Shown here piece by piece: positions 25,734-34,077 of a stretch of 64,000 bases of DNA. The DNA lies in the NCBI GenBank assembly GCA_052148715.1, contig JBKQHQ010000021.1, positions 21,743-85,742 on the forward strand, read 5' to 3'. This stretch comes from JBKQHQ01 sp052148715 (GTDB taxonomy: Bacteria; Pseudomonadota; Alphaproteobacteria; Rhizobiales; Xanthobacteraceae). The position numbers were made by a program, and so were the translations under genes. The stretch's first letter is position 1. Every line of letters starts with the position of its first letter. The notes beneath the pieces were generated by a model. That model saw only the letters and a program-made list of their open reading frames with translations, did not search any database and was not told the origin of the DNA.

Positions 25734-26597
25734 TCACGTGCGACCAGCGAGCCCACGGGCCTTGTCGAGCGCCGCATAGCTGCGCGCCGGCGCGCACATC
25801 AGGAAACGATAGCCTTCGCTGATGACGCGTTCGGCGTTCGCCACTTCCACATGCGGGTGGCCGACGACGACATTGTGCTCCTTGCAGGTGCGCACGATCT
25901 CCGCCATCGCTTCGAGAACGACCTTGTGCTCGTACTGGCGCGGATAGCCGAGCTCCTGGCTCAGATCGCCCTCGCCGATCAAGACCGCGCCGATGCCCGG
26001 CACGTTGCGCAGAATATCCTTGAGGTTCTTGATGCCGACCGTGTCCTCGATCATCAGGATGACGAAGATCTCGCCGTTCTTGTTGAGCGGCCAGACATCG
26101 GCCTTCTGATAGTATTCCTGCTGGGTCAAGCCCCAATAGCGCACCGCGGCGGTCGGTCCGTCGCCGCGCTGGCCTGACGGCTCATAGAGCGGCTTGTCCT
26201 TGAGGCGCGGGTAGCGGCAGGCGCCGACCGCGGCGTAGGCCTGCTCGACCGTGCTGATATGCGGCCAGATGACGCCGTAGGCGCCGAGATCGAGCACCTG
26301 CTTCGCCTGCCACTGGCCCTGCTCGCCGCCGTTCGGCGGAATTCTGGCCATCGGCGTGACGATCGGCGCGAGCGAGCCCGACTGGGCGATCTGCCGCCGG
26401 TTGAGCAAATATTGCAGGCAATCCCGAAAGCCCCTGATGTCGTAGGGATTGTGCTCCATCTCGAATACGACGCCGTCGTATTTGGCGACGCTGAGCGCCA
26501 GGGCTTGCTCAACGTCGGTCGGCAGGAACGCCGTAAACGCCGCTTGCCCCTGCTCGAGCGCACGAATGACACCATTGAGCCGCGGAACTTCAGCCAT
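25734..26597 (-). CDS. HpcH/HpaI aldolase family protein
   Basis: 287 residues with AGAGGAG 6 nt before the ATG. The family cleaves or forms carbon-carbon bonds of 2-keto-3-deoxy acids or related compounds with a divalent metal. Family features: DGVVFEMEHNPYDIRG (the metal/substrate-region E-x-E-H), LDLGAYGVIWPHIST, ILMIEDTVGIKNLKDIL, and GAVLIGEGDLSQELGYPRQ. It follows a MetE-like gene by 18 bp and converges on the ScfR gene. The substrate is unknown; the insert around PSGQRGDGPTAAVRYW is common in this subgroup. Confidence 0.83.
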   Translation of the reverse strand: MAEVPRLNGVIRALEQGQAAFTAFLPTDVEQALALSVAKYDGVVFEMEHNPYDIRGFRDCLQYLLNRRQIAQSGSLAPIVTPMARIPPNGGEQGQWQAKQVLDLGAYGVIWPHISTVEQAYAAVGACRYPRLKDKPLYEPSGQRGDGPTAAVRYWGLTQQEYYQKADVWPLNKNGEIFVILMIEDTVGIKNLKDILRNVPGIGAVLIGEGDLSQELGYPRQYEHKVVLEAMAEIVRTCKEHNVVVGHPHVEVANAERVISEGYRFLMCAPARSYAALDKARGLAGRT

Positions 26598-26615
26598 ATC
26601 GATCTCCTCTGTCGG

Positions 26616-27737
26616 TCACGCCGATCCCCAAACCTCGCGCGCCGTCTCGACGACGAGCGCAAGCTTAGCAACCTCGTCGGCGACCGTCATGGCGTTTCCA
26701 CCGATCCCGCTCGAGAATCCGCATTGCGGGCTCAGCGCCAGCTGCTCGATCGGCGCGAAGCGGGCGGCCTCATCGATCCGGCGCTTGAGCTCGTCCTTGC
26801 TCTCGAGCTTGGCGTTCTTGGTGGTGACGAGCCCGAGCACCGCGACCTTGCCCTTGGGCAGGAAGCGCAGCGGCGCAAAGCTGCCGGCGCGGGGGCTGTC
26901 GTATTCGAGGAAATAGCCGTCGACACCTATGTCGTTGAACAGAAGCTCGGCGATCGGATCATAGCCGCCTTCCGCCACCCAGGCGCCGGCGAAGTTACCG
27001 CGGCACAGATGCATGCACACGACCATGTCGCGCGGACGGCCGGCGATGGTGTCGTTCAACAGCTTGGCATAGGTTTTTGGCAGGGTCGCGGGATCCTCGC
27101 CGATATTGGTGACCTGATTGCGCAGCTCGGGATCGCACAGATAGGCCAGATTGACCTCATCGATCTGGAGATATTTACACCCAGCTTGCGCGAGATCGTT
27201 GATTTCCTCGCGGTACACGCGGGCAAGATCGCCGTAGAATTCGTTGATGTCGGGATAAGCCTGCGCATCGATCGCGCCGCGGCCCCCGCGGAAATGCATG
27301 GTGGTCGGCGATGGAATGGTGATCTTCGGAATGCCACGCGCCACCGATTTGAGGAAGCGAAAGTCATCGACAAAAATCCCTTGCTGCCGTTTCAGCTTGC
27401 CCGTGATCTGCAGCGTCGGCGGGCTGTGATCGCGCACGCCGGCCGCCGAATGAAACCGGACAGTAAGCTTGGAGGTGACCTGGGCGACGTTCGCGAACTT
27501 CAGCAAGAAATCGCGCTGCCAGAAAGTGCGGTTGTACTCGCCGTCGGTGACCAGCTTGAACCCGATGTCCTCCTGCAGGCGTACCACCTCGCGGATCGCC
27601 TCCTGTTGGATGCGGGCGAGCTCGGCGGCAGGGATCTCGTGTCGCTCGGCGGCCGCGCGGGCCCTGATCAGAGCGTCCGGCCGGATGAGGCTGCCGACAT
27701 GGTCGGCGCGGAAAGGGGGGCTGCTGCGTTCGGACAT
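26616..27737 (-). CDS. Cobalamin-independent methionine-synthase-like protein (MetE C-domain/YxjG type)
   Basis: 373 residues, corresponding to the C-terminal barrel of MetE alone. Motifs: ADHVGSLIRP, EDIGFKLVTDGEYNRTFWQR, a LQIDEVNLAY acidic site, VCMHLCRGN (His and Cys as zinc ligands), and SPQCGFSSG with the final zinc Cys. Full MetE uses methyltetrahydrofolate; short forms like this have other or unknown methyl donors and acceptors. It is followed closely by an HpcH/HpaI aldolase, an arrangement that suggests catabolism of a methylated compound rather than methionine synthesis. AGGAAC precedes the start. Confidence 0.8.
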   Translation of the reverse strand: MSERSSPPFRADHVGSLIRPDALIRARAAAERHEIPAAELARIQQEAIREVVRLQEDIGFKLVTDGEYNRTFWQRDFLLKFANVAQVTSKLTVRFHSAAGVRDHSPPTLQITGKLKRQQGIFVDDFRFLKSVARGIPKITIPSPTTMHFRGGRGAIDAQAYPDINEFYGDLARVYREEINDLAQAGCKYLQIDEVNLAYLCDPELRNQVTNIGEDPATLPKTYAKLLNDTIAGRPRDMVVCMHLCRGNFAGAWVAEGGYDPIAELLFNDIGVDGYFLEYDSPRAGSFAPLRFLPKGKVAVLGLVTTKNAKLESKDELKRRIDEAARFAPIEQLALSPQCGFSSGIGGNAMTVADEVAKLALVVETAREVWGSA

Positions 27738-27919
27738 GAGCGTGTTCCTATCACGATTGACCGGCGCCGTGCCGCCTACGGGACGGCGGAGACGCAGAAA
27801 TAGGCGGCATCGCCAAAGGCGCCCGAGTGCAAATCGAGTGAGCCGTGATATGCTGAAAGCGTGACGGCCGCTCCCTCCCGGCTACGCCGGAGAGGTGACA
27901 CTGACAAGGGAGCTTCGCC

Positions 27920-28930
27920 ATGTATCCTCAGGCTTTGGGGTATGTCGGCATCCGCGCCAAGGATCTTGACGAGTGGCGTAGCTATGGCAGCGGACTGCTC
28001 GGTCTGCAGCGCATCGACAAGAGCAGTTCCACCTTGGCCTTCCGCATGGATGACCGCAGGCAACGCATTCTCGTTGCGGCCGACGGCGGGGACGGCATCG
28101 GATTCTTCGGCTGGGAAGTGGCCGACGCCGGCGCGCTCGATGCGCTCGCCGCGCAGCTTGAGAAGGCGGGCATTTCGGTTGTGCGCGGATCGCGGGCGCT
28201 GGCCGACGAGCGGCACGTCCAAGATCTGATCCTCCTCAAGGACCCGGTTGGCAATTCGCTGGAGATCTTTCACGGCGCCGAGACGACGTCCGATCCATTC
28301 ATGCCGGGCCGGTCGATCTCGGGCTTCCGCACCGGGCCGCTTGGCCTTGGTCACGTCGTCCTCCAGGTCAAGAACGTCGATGAGATGCTGTCATTCTACC
28401 GAGACATTCTCGGCTTCCGCCTCACCGACTATTACTCGCATCCGTTCACGGCGTATTTCATGCACGTCAATCCACGCCATCACAGCCTCGCCTTTGTCGA
28501 GACCGGCAAGAATGCGGTGCACCACATCATGATGGAGCTTTTCAGCTTCGACGATGTCGGGCAGGGCTACGATCTGGCGACCGGCGAAGAGGGCCGCTTG
28601 GCGACGACGCTGGGGCGCCACACCAGCGATTTCATCACCTCGTTCTACACCTGGACCCCGTCCGCCTTCATGGTCGAATACGGATGGGGCGCGCGCGCGA
28701 TCGACCCGGATAACTGGCAGGCCTACGAGCGCAAGGAAGGCCCGAGCATCTGGGGGCACGACCGATCCTGGCTGCCGCCCGAGCAGCAACAGGCCGCCCG
28801 CAAGCTGCGCCTCGATAACGCGGCCAATGGGCTGCGCCGGCCCATCCAGGTGATGGATGGAAATTATGAGCGAATGCCGGGCGTGTGCCCCTGGTGGGAC
28901 AGCATCAAATCACAGAATGCTGCAGGCTAA
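27920..28930 (+). CDS. VOC-family extradiol-type dioxygenase
   Basis: 336 residues after GGGAG. Two vicinal-oxygen-chelate modules: residues about 1-120 (YVGIRAKDLDEWRSYGSGLL) and about 140-300 (GHVVLQVKNVDEMLSFYRDI, LGFRLTDYYSHPF). Expected iron ligands are in the second module: His in LGHVVLQ, His in AVHHIMMEL and Glu in FMVEYGWG. This is the BphC/type I extradiol dioxygenase plan that cleaves catechol-like rings. The neighbouring aldolase and MetE-like genes are on the other strand, so a shared pathway is only an inference. Confidence 0.83.
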   Translation: MYPQALGYVGIRAKDLDEWRSYGSGLLGLQRIDKSSSTLAFRMDDRRQRILVAADGGDGIGFFGWEVADAGALDALAAQLEKAGISVVRGSRALADERHVQDLILLKDPVGNSLEIFHGAETTSDPFMPGRSISGFRTGPLGLGHVVLQVKNVDEMLSFYRDILGFRLTDYYSHPFTAYFMHVNPRHHSLAFVETGKNAVHHIMMELFSFDDVGQGYDLATGEEGRLATTLGRHTSDFITSFYTWTPSAFMVEYGWGARAIDPDNWQAYERKEGPSIWGHDRSWLPPEQQQAARKLRLDNAANGLRRPIQVMDGNYERMPGVCPWWDSIKSQNAAG

Positions 28931-29000
28931 TCTCCGTCACAGCGAGGGCGCGCAGTGCCCCTCGCGCTCGGCGACCGCGGGTGCCCACCTGACGGAGATT
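28929..29000. repeat. Inverted repeat AATCTCCGTCA / TGACGGAGATT
   Basis: Perfect 11-bp arms at 28929-28939 and 28990-29000, overlapping the dioxygenase stop codon. It resembles other dispersed palindromes in this window and could also act as a terminator. The rest of the gap to 29121 shows nothing coding. Confidence 0.55.
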
Positions 29001-29121
29001 GCTTCGGGGAGCCTGCACTCGGACGGCGCGGAGCGCCGATCCGGGTGCTCGCAATGACAGCGAGTATCCACGTCCGGCGCTGACTCTGTTTACCGACGTC
29101 GGATCGGAAAATGCGCGTCTA

Positions 29122-29559
29122 TCAGCCGCCGACGATGTCCAGCTGTACGTCAACGTTACCCCGCGTCGCATGCGAATAGGGGCAGATCTTCTCATGCGCT
29201 TCTTGGGCGAGCGACTTAAGCTCGGCCTGCGGCAGGCTCCGGTCCTCCACATGCAGCTTGACCGCAAGGCCGAATCCGCCGGCTTCCCGCGGCCCGATCG
29301 ATACCGCGCACGTAATCTTGGCCTTTGTGCCATCCTTCTTGTGCTGCTTGGCGACAAAATCGAGGGCACCGCCGAAGCAGGCGGCATAGCCGGCCGCGAA
29401 AAGATGCTCCGGCGTCGTGGTGCCGGGCCGCCCCGGCCCTCCCATTTCCTTGGGCACCGAGAGATCGGCCTTGACCGAGCCGTCGCTCGCCTCGGTGTGC
29501 CCATTACGACCTCCAATCGCCGTTGCGGTTGCGGTGAAAAGCGGCTTGATCTTGTCCAT
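29122..29559 (-). CDS. ohr: Organic hydroperoxide resistance protein Ohr
   Basis: 145 residues, normal for Ohr. This OsmC-fold thiol peroxidase reduces organic hydroperoxides using lipoyl or dithiol donors. Both redox cysteines are present: Cys61 in LFAAGYAACFGGAL and Cys126 in EKICPYSHATRGNVDV. The family ending NVDVQLDIV is intact. No OhrR repressor gene is next to it. It is divergent from the PsiF-like gene with a 230-bp gap in which I see no clear operator. Confidence 0.93.
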   Translation of the reverse strand: MDKIKPLFTATATAIGGRNGHTEASDGSVKADLSVPKEMGGPGRPGTTTPEHLFAAGYAACFGGALDFVAKQHKKDGTKAKITCAVSIGPREAGGFGLAVKLHVEDRSLPQAELKSLAQEAHEKICPYSHATRGNVDVQLDIVGG

Positions 29560-29791
29560 GTTGGCTGCTCGCTGTCATTCATTCCGAGAGGGTTGGCAAG
29601 CAAACCACACGTCTCAGCCGATCGCACGTGAAATCCGCGTGAAAAGGTCGGATGCCGGACGCCCACCTCTGACGTCGCCGCTGAAGACCGTTCAGTGCGA
29701 GGCCGGGCTTCAGGCGACGACAGATGCGCGTTGAGCCGTGGGCGCAACTCAGATAGATTGATTTTATTGGGCTCCTGTCGGGGGATTTTTC

Positions 29792-30220
29792 ATGCGCGCT
29801 CTCGTGCTTGGCGTACCCGCCTTGCTGCTGGCATCAATGACGATTGCAGAGGCGAACGTTGCTCAGAGCGATCCATGCGCGCAAAACGCAACCGGCACCG
29901 CTTGCGAACGCGAGAGCTTGGAGCGGTGCACGACGCGGGCCGAAAGTAGCCGCTGTGAGCAGCACTCGATGGGCCAGCCGAGATCCGATCAGCCGCTGAT
30001 TGCCCAGGAGCAGAACACGCCTCCACCGCCGGAGGGCTCCGACCGTAAGCAAAGCTCTATGCCGCAAGCGACCCGGCAGCAGAAAATGCAAACGTGCGAG
30101 TTTGGCGCCAAGGACCAGAAACTGACTGGCGGGGCGCGCAAGACCTTCATGAGGAAGTGCCTGGCCAGCGACGATGCGCCCGGTCGCAAGGCAAGCGCGA
30201 AGCCGAAGGCACAACAGTAA
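29792..30220 (+). CDS. Secreted PsiF-repeat protein
   Basis: 142 residues. Signal peptide at 1-21 (LVLGVPALLLASMTIAEA). A cysteine-rich region follows (DPCAQNATGTACERESLERC). The C-terminal MQTCEFGAKDQKLTGGARKT followed by FMRKCL matches the PsiF repeat. Periplasmic; function unknown, although psiF of E. coli is induced by phosphate starvation. The ATG is preceded by GGGGG. A 12-bp hairpin follows the stop. Confidence 0.75.
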   Translation: MRALVLGVPALLLASMTIAEANVAQSDPCAQNATGTACERESLERCTTRAESSRCEQHSMGQPRSDQPLIAQEQNTPPPPEGSDRKQSSMPQATRQQKMQTCEFGAKDQKLTGGARKTFMRKCLASDDAPGRKASAKPKAQQ

Positions 30221-30224
30221 CCAC

Positions 30225-30251
30225 GCACGCTTGCGCCGTGCGCAAGCGTGC
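30225..30251. terminator. Strong hairpin between convergent genes
   Basis: GCACGCTTGCGC (30225-30236) pairs perfectly with GCGCAAGCGTGC (30240-30251) around a CGT loop. It lies 4 bp after the PsiF stop and 11 bp before the end of the convergent tautomerase gene. There is no U-tract, but position and stability fit a bidirectional terminator. Confidence 0.6.
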
Positions 30252-30262
30252 TCAGCTCGGCG

Positions 30263-30643
30263 TCACGCGTATTGCGCCTCGCCGTTGCCGAATGACCAGT
30301 TTTCCTTCGCCACTTCGACCAGATTGATGAACACGTCTTGTGGGCGCAGGCCCGGCTCCTCCGCGAGGCGCTCGGCGATGCGTTTGAACAGCGCCTTTTT
30401 CTGCGCGACCGTGCGCGTGTTGCTGACGGTGAGCTGGATGACAACCAAATCATCGCTCCGCGCGATGCCGAGGTAGTTTGCGCCGTACACGAAATCCGCC
30501 TCGTCGTGCTCGGTGACAAGCATGAAGCGATCATCTTCCGGCACGTCGAAAGTTTCGCGCATGGCGGCATAGACGCCGTCAAGGATGGCTTGGCGATAAG
30601 CCGGCGGTTTGCCCCGGCGCAGCGAAATACGAGAAAGCGGCAT
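30263..30643 (-). CDS. Tautomerase family protein
   Basis: 126 residues starting MPLSRISLRRGKPPAY at 30643, with GGAGG upstream; a longer frame to 30697 lacks that site. Pro at position 2 after the initiator is the catalytic base of the 4-oxalocrotonate tautomerase superfamily. YRQAILDGVYAAMRETFDVP and QLTVSNTRTVAQKKALFKRI fit the longer tautomerase group. Probably isomerises a keto/enol acid. It is divergent from a LysR regulator with a clear dyad between them, so it is likely that regulator's target. Confidence 0.83.
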   Translation of the reverse strand: MPLSRISLRRGKPPAYRQAILDGVYAAMRETFDVPEDDRFMLVTEHDEADFVYGANYLGIARSDDLVVIQLTVSNTRTVAQKKALFKRIAERLAEEPGLRPQDVFINLVEVAKENWSFGNGEAQYA

Positions 30644-30699
30644 GATCCGGTCCTCCGTGGTCCGACCCGTAAGATAGGGCCGATGGAACGATTGCAAAA

Positions 30700-30725
30700 T
30701 ATCATTGAAAATGCTATCAATGATA
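30700..30725. promoter_or_regulatory. LysR-type dyad between tautomerase and LysR genes
   Basis: TATCATTGA (30700-30708) and TCAATGATA (30717-30725) are perfect 9-bp inverse arms around AAATGCTA. It lies 18 bp before the LysR ATG and about 57 bp before the tautomerase start, the expected location of a LysR recognition site. Confidence 0.6.
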
Positions 30726-30743
30726 AAGAAATGAAATCATAGC

Positions 30744-31589
30744 ATGCGCGCCCTCGATCTCAATGCCGTTGAGGCCTTTGTCCTTGTCGCCGACCTGCGC
30801 AGCTTCACCCGCGCGGCGGAGGCGGCGGGCACGACCCAGTCGGCCGTCAGTCTGAAGCTCAAGCGCCTCGAGCGCCGGCTCGGCCGGCGCCTGCTCGAGC
30901 GCACCCCGCGCCTTGTCCGCCTGTCGGCGGAGGGCAGCGCCTTTCTCGAATCAGCCAAATCGCTGCTCGCTGCGCACGAACGGGCGCTGGGCCGCGACGG
31001 CATCGACCAGCGCCTGACGCTTGGGATCAGCGACCACGCCGCCGGCCCGGAGCTTGCCCCCTTGCTGGCGCGGGTGAACGCCCACGACCCGAGCCTCGTC
31101 CTCGATGTCCGCGTCGCCGCATCGCGCGAGCTCGTTGAGCTTTTCGACCGCGGCGAGCTCGATGCCGTGATTGTTCGCGGCCAAGGGAACCGGCGGGACG
31201 GCGAGCTTCTCCTGCGCGATCAACTACGCTGGTTCGCGGCACCGATCTATCGGCACCGTGCCGGTCAGCCCATCCGCATTGCGACGCTGTCGTCGGCCTG
31301 TGGCGTTCGGGCCTATGCGGTGAAAGCGCTCGAGGCGGCGAAAATTCCGTGGATCGAGTCTTTCGTCGGCGGCGGAATCATCGCCGTGGCCGCGGCGGTC
31401 ACTGCCGGCCTCGCGGTCGCCCCGCTGGCGAGCCGCATCGCCCCGGCGGGCGCGATCGACATCGGGCCGAGCCTCCGACTGCCCAAGCTGCCGCGATCCG
31501 ACGTGGTGCTGCACTCGCGCACCGCCGATCCTCGCCTCGGGAGCGCGCTTCGCGTCCTCACGGCGACCTTCCGTGCCGGTGCCGAATGA
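30744..31589 (+). CDS. LysR family transcriptional regulator
   Basis: 281 residues. The N-terminal winged helix-turn-helix is typical: LNAVEAFVLVADLRSFTRAA, TTQSAVSLKLKRLERRLGRR, LLERTPRLVRLSAEG. The ligand domain starts near residue 90 (LTLGISDHAAGPELAPLLAR). The sequence is a little short but complete. It probably binds the dyad just upstream and controls itself and the divergent tautomerase. A TctC-type binding-protein gene follows on the same strand after 34 bp and might be co-regulated. Confidence 0.87.
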   Translation: MRALDLNAVEAFVLVADLRSFTRAAEAAGTTQSAVSLKLKRLERRLGRRLLERTPRLVRLSAEGSAFLESAKSLLAAHERALGRDGIDQRLTLGISDHAAGPELAPLLARVNAHDPSLVLDVRVAASRELVELFDRGELDAVIVRGQGNRRDGELLLRDQLRWFAAPIYRHRAGQPIRIATLSSACGVRAYAVKALEAAKIPWIESFVGGGIIAVAAAVTAGLAVAPLASRIAPAGAIDIGPSLRLPKLPRSDVVLHSRTADPRLGSALRVLTATFRAGAE

Positions 31590-31623
31590 TGGGATAAGGT
31601 CGGCTCCTGCAGGAGAATTGAAC

Positions 31624-32589
31624 ATGCAGCTCCCACACCTCACGGCGCTGTTCGCGCTACTGATCGGCGCAACGCCGGCCGCGGCGCAGCAATGGCCGGA
31701 GCGGTCGGTCGGCATCATCGTTCCCTTCGCGCCAGGTTCGACGCCGGACACGGTGGCGCGCCTGATCGCCAATCAGTTGCAGGAAAAGCATCCGGGCGTC
31801 CCTTTCGTCGTCGAGAACAAGCCGGGCGCCAGCGGCAATCTCGGCACCGATGCTGTCGCCAAGGCGAAGCCCGACGGCACCACGATCGGCGTGAGCATCG
31901 GCGGCCCGCTCGCGATCAACACCCTGTTGTTCAGCAAGCTGCCGTACGATCCCGCAAAAGACCTCGCGCCGATCACCGAGCTGATCACCACGCCGAGCGT
32001 GCTCGCCGTGAACATGAGCCTCAAGGTCGCCAGCGTCGGCGAGCTGATCGCGCTGCTCAAGCGCGAACCTGACAAGTACAATTACGGCTCGATCGGCACC
32101 GGCTCGCTGTCGCAGCTCGCCATGGAAGCCATCGCGATCAAGACCGGAGCAAAGCCCATCCACATCCCCTATCCGGGGTCGGGCCAGGCGGTGATGGCCC
32201 TGCTGCGCGGCGATGTGCAAATCGTCTGCCTTCCGGCGATCTCGGTGATGCCGCAGCTGAAGTCCGGCCAAATCAAGATTCTCGCTGCATCGAGCCCACG
32301 GCGCTCAGCCTTCCTCCCCGACATACCGACGCTCAAGGAGGCCGGCATCGATGTCGAGGCGGACGCCTGGATGGGGCTGGTGGCCCCCGCCGGAACGCCG
32401 GCCGCCGTCATCAACCGCATCCACGACGAGGTGGTCGAGGCACTCCACACGCCGGCCGTGCGTGAGAAGCTCGCCGCGCAGCTGATGGAGCCGATCACGA
32501 GCACGCCGGCGGAACTGCGCGCGGTCATAAACGCCGAGATCGACCGCTGGGCCCCGGTGATCAAGGCCGCCGACATCAGGGCCAACTGA
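31624..32589 (+). CDS. Bug/TctC-type periplasmic binding protein, orphan
   Basis: 321 residues from the ATG at 31624 (GCAGGAGAATTGAAC upstream). Signal peptide at 1-21 (LTALFALLIGATPAAA). The mature protein has the Bug signature IIVPFAPGSTPDTVARLIA, VENKPGASGNLGTDAVAKA, YNYGSIGTGSLSQLAMEA and MGLVAPAGTPAAVINRI. Such proteins bind carboxylates for tripartite tricarboxylate transporters; no TctA or TctB gene is in the window. Given the flanking decarboxylase and CoA-transferase genes, an aromatic or dicarboxylic acid is a reasonable guess for the ligand. Confidence 0.87.
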   Translation: MQLPHLTALFALLIGATPAAAQQWPERSVGIIVPFAPGSTPDTVARLIANQLQEKHPGVPFVVENKPGASGNLGTDAVAKAKPDGTTIGVSIGGPLAINTLLFSKLPYDPAKDLAPITELITTPSVLAVNMSLKVASVGELIALLKREPDKYNYGSIGTGSLSQLAMEAIAIKTGAKPIHIPYPGSGQAVMALLRGDVQIVCLPAISVMPQLKSGQIKILAASSPRRSAFLPDIPTLKEAGIDVEADAWMGLVAPAGTPAAVINRIHDEVVEALHTPAVREKLAAQLMEPITSTPAELRAVINAEIDRWAPVIKAADIRAN

Positions 32590-32612
32590 CGGTCTGGATG
32601 GGCGGTCGCCGA

Positions 32613-34073
32613 TCAGTTACCCGGCAAACCTTTCAGGACGCGCCCCCACTTGTCCTCTATGGCGCTGGCCTCGGCCGGCGACAGGGCCGAGGTCGGCGGG
32701 AATTTGTCGATCCAGGCGAACGGACGGCAGGCGTCGATGATCAGCTTGGAGTGCGAGGTCAGGCCGCGCGCCTTGTCGTCGGGCGGGATGCGCGGATCGA
32801 GCGCCGAGCTCCAGCCGTTGCGCACAATATCGACGGATTCGGACGGCTCGCAGCGGGTGGTGATCGCCCACATCACGTCGGCGAGGTTCGAGGGGTCGAT
32901 ATCGTCATCGACCACGACGACGAGGCGGCCCATATAGCTGTGCGCGGCGGCGATCAGCGCCGCGCGCTTGGCGTGCCCGGCATAGCGTTGTTTGATCGCC
33001 ACGACCGTCATCAGCTGCGAGACGTGCTGCCAGGCACCGACAACGTCGGTCACGCCGCCTGCTTCGAGCTGGCTCCAGATGGTGGCGGCGCGGAACGGCA
33101 GGCCGAAATGGAACCGCGGCGGTTTCAGCGGCGGCGAGCCGAGTAGGATCGGATCGTTGCGATAATGGACTGCCTCGACCCGCATCACCGGCGCGGGCCG
33201 GGTGTCGGCCGCGTAGTAGCCGGTGAACTCGCCGAACGGTCCTTCCGGTAGCGTCATCTCGCCCGGCGGCAGGAGCACGCCCTCGAGAATGATCTCCGCA
33301 TGGGCCGGCAGCGGCAGGCCCGTCTGCGGTCCGGGAAAGATCTCGATCGGCTCGCCTTTGATGGCGCCGGCGAAATCATATTCCGACTGCCCCTCCGGCA
33401 GATATTCGAAGCCGGCAATGAACAGCGCCGGATCCTCGCCGTTCACGATCGCCAGCGGACAGGGTTGGCCCTGATCCCAATATTTTTTCGCGATGATGGC
33501 GCCGTGGCGGCCCATGTGGTCAAACTGGACCGTCACCTTGTTCCGGCCGTGCACCTGGATGCGATAGATCGAGGCATTGATCCAGCCGCTGTCCGGATCG
33601 CGCATGATGACGATGCTGCCGGAGCCGATATAGGGGCCGCCGTCCTTCGCATGCCAGTGCGGCGCCGGAAAGATTGTTAGATCGACCTCGTCGCCGGCAA
33701 CCGAGTTCTCGAGAAATTTTGCGTCCTTCACCGCGACCGGGCCGTGCGGCCGCAGCGTCGCGCGCTTCTCCTTCCAGGCCTTCAGCGCATCGAGCGGCCG
33801 CAGCGTTGGATCGAGCCCCAAGGCGAGCGCTGCCCGCTGCGCGTTCGTGGTGGCATTCGTGAAGATTCGAAAGCCCGAACGGAATCCCAAAATATCGTCA
33901 AACAACAGCGCCGGACATTCCGGCATGCCGGCCGCAACCTCGGTGATCGCGCCGAGCTCGAAGCGCGCATCTGCGCCGCGCACGTGACGCAAGGCCTTTA
34001 GGCTCTCGACCTGCGTAATGAACTCGCGCAGATCCTTGTAGATGGCGTTGCGCACCCTCGATCCTCGCTTCAT
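32613..34073 (-). CDS. UbiD family (prenylated-FMN) decarboxylase
   Basis: 486 residues, the usual UbiD length. The family decarboxylates, or carboxylates, aromatic and unsaturated acids using prenylated FMN made by UbiX. Motifs: LREFITQVESLKALRHVRGA at the start, SIYRIQVHGRNKVTVQFDHM, GRHGAIIAKKYWDQG, PEGPFGEFTGYYAADTRPAP and VVVVDDDIDPSNLADVMWAI. No ubiX partner is in the window. It follows the CoA-transferase pair by 4 bp, giving a transferase-decarboxylase operon, probably for breakdown of an aromatic or enoic acid. Confidence 0.87.
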   Translation of the reverse strand: MKRGSRVRNAIYKDLREFITQVESLKALRHVRGADARFELGAITEVAAGMPECPALLFDDILGFRSGFRIFTNATTNAQRAALALGLDPTLRPLDALKAWKEKRATLRPHGPVAVKDAKFLENSVAGDEVDLTIFPAPHWHAKDGGPYIGSGSIVIMRDPDSGWINASIYRIQVHGRNKVTVQFDHMGRHGAIIAKKYWDQGQPCPLAIVNGEDPALFIAGFEYLPEGQSEYDFAGAIKGEPIEIFPGPQTGLPLPAHAEIILEGVLLPPGEMTLPEGPFGEFTGYYAADTRPAPVMRVEAVHYRNDPILLGSPPLKPPRFHFGLPFRAATIWSQLEAGGVTDVVGAWQHVSQLMTVVAIKQRYAGHAKRAALIAAAHSYMGRLVVVVDDDIDPSNLADVMWAITTRCEPSESVDIVRNGWSSALDPRIPPDDKARGLTSHSKLIIDACRPFAWIDKFPPTSALSPAEASAIEDKWGRVLKGLPGN

Positions 34074-34077
34074 TCGG

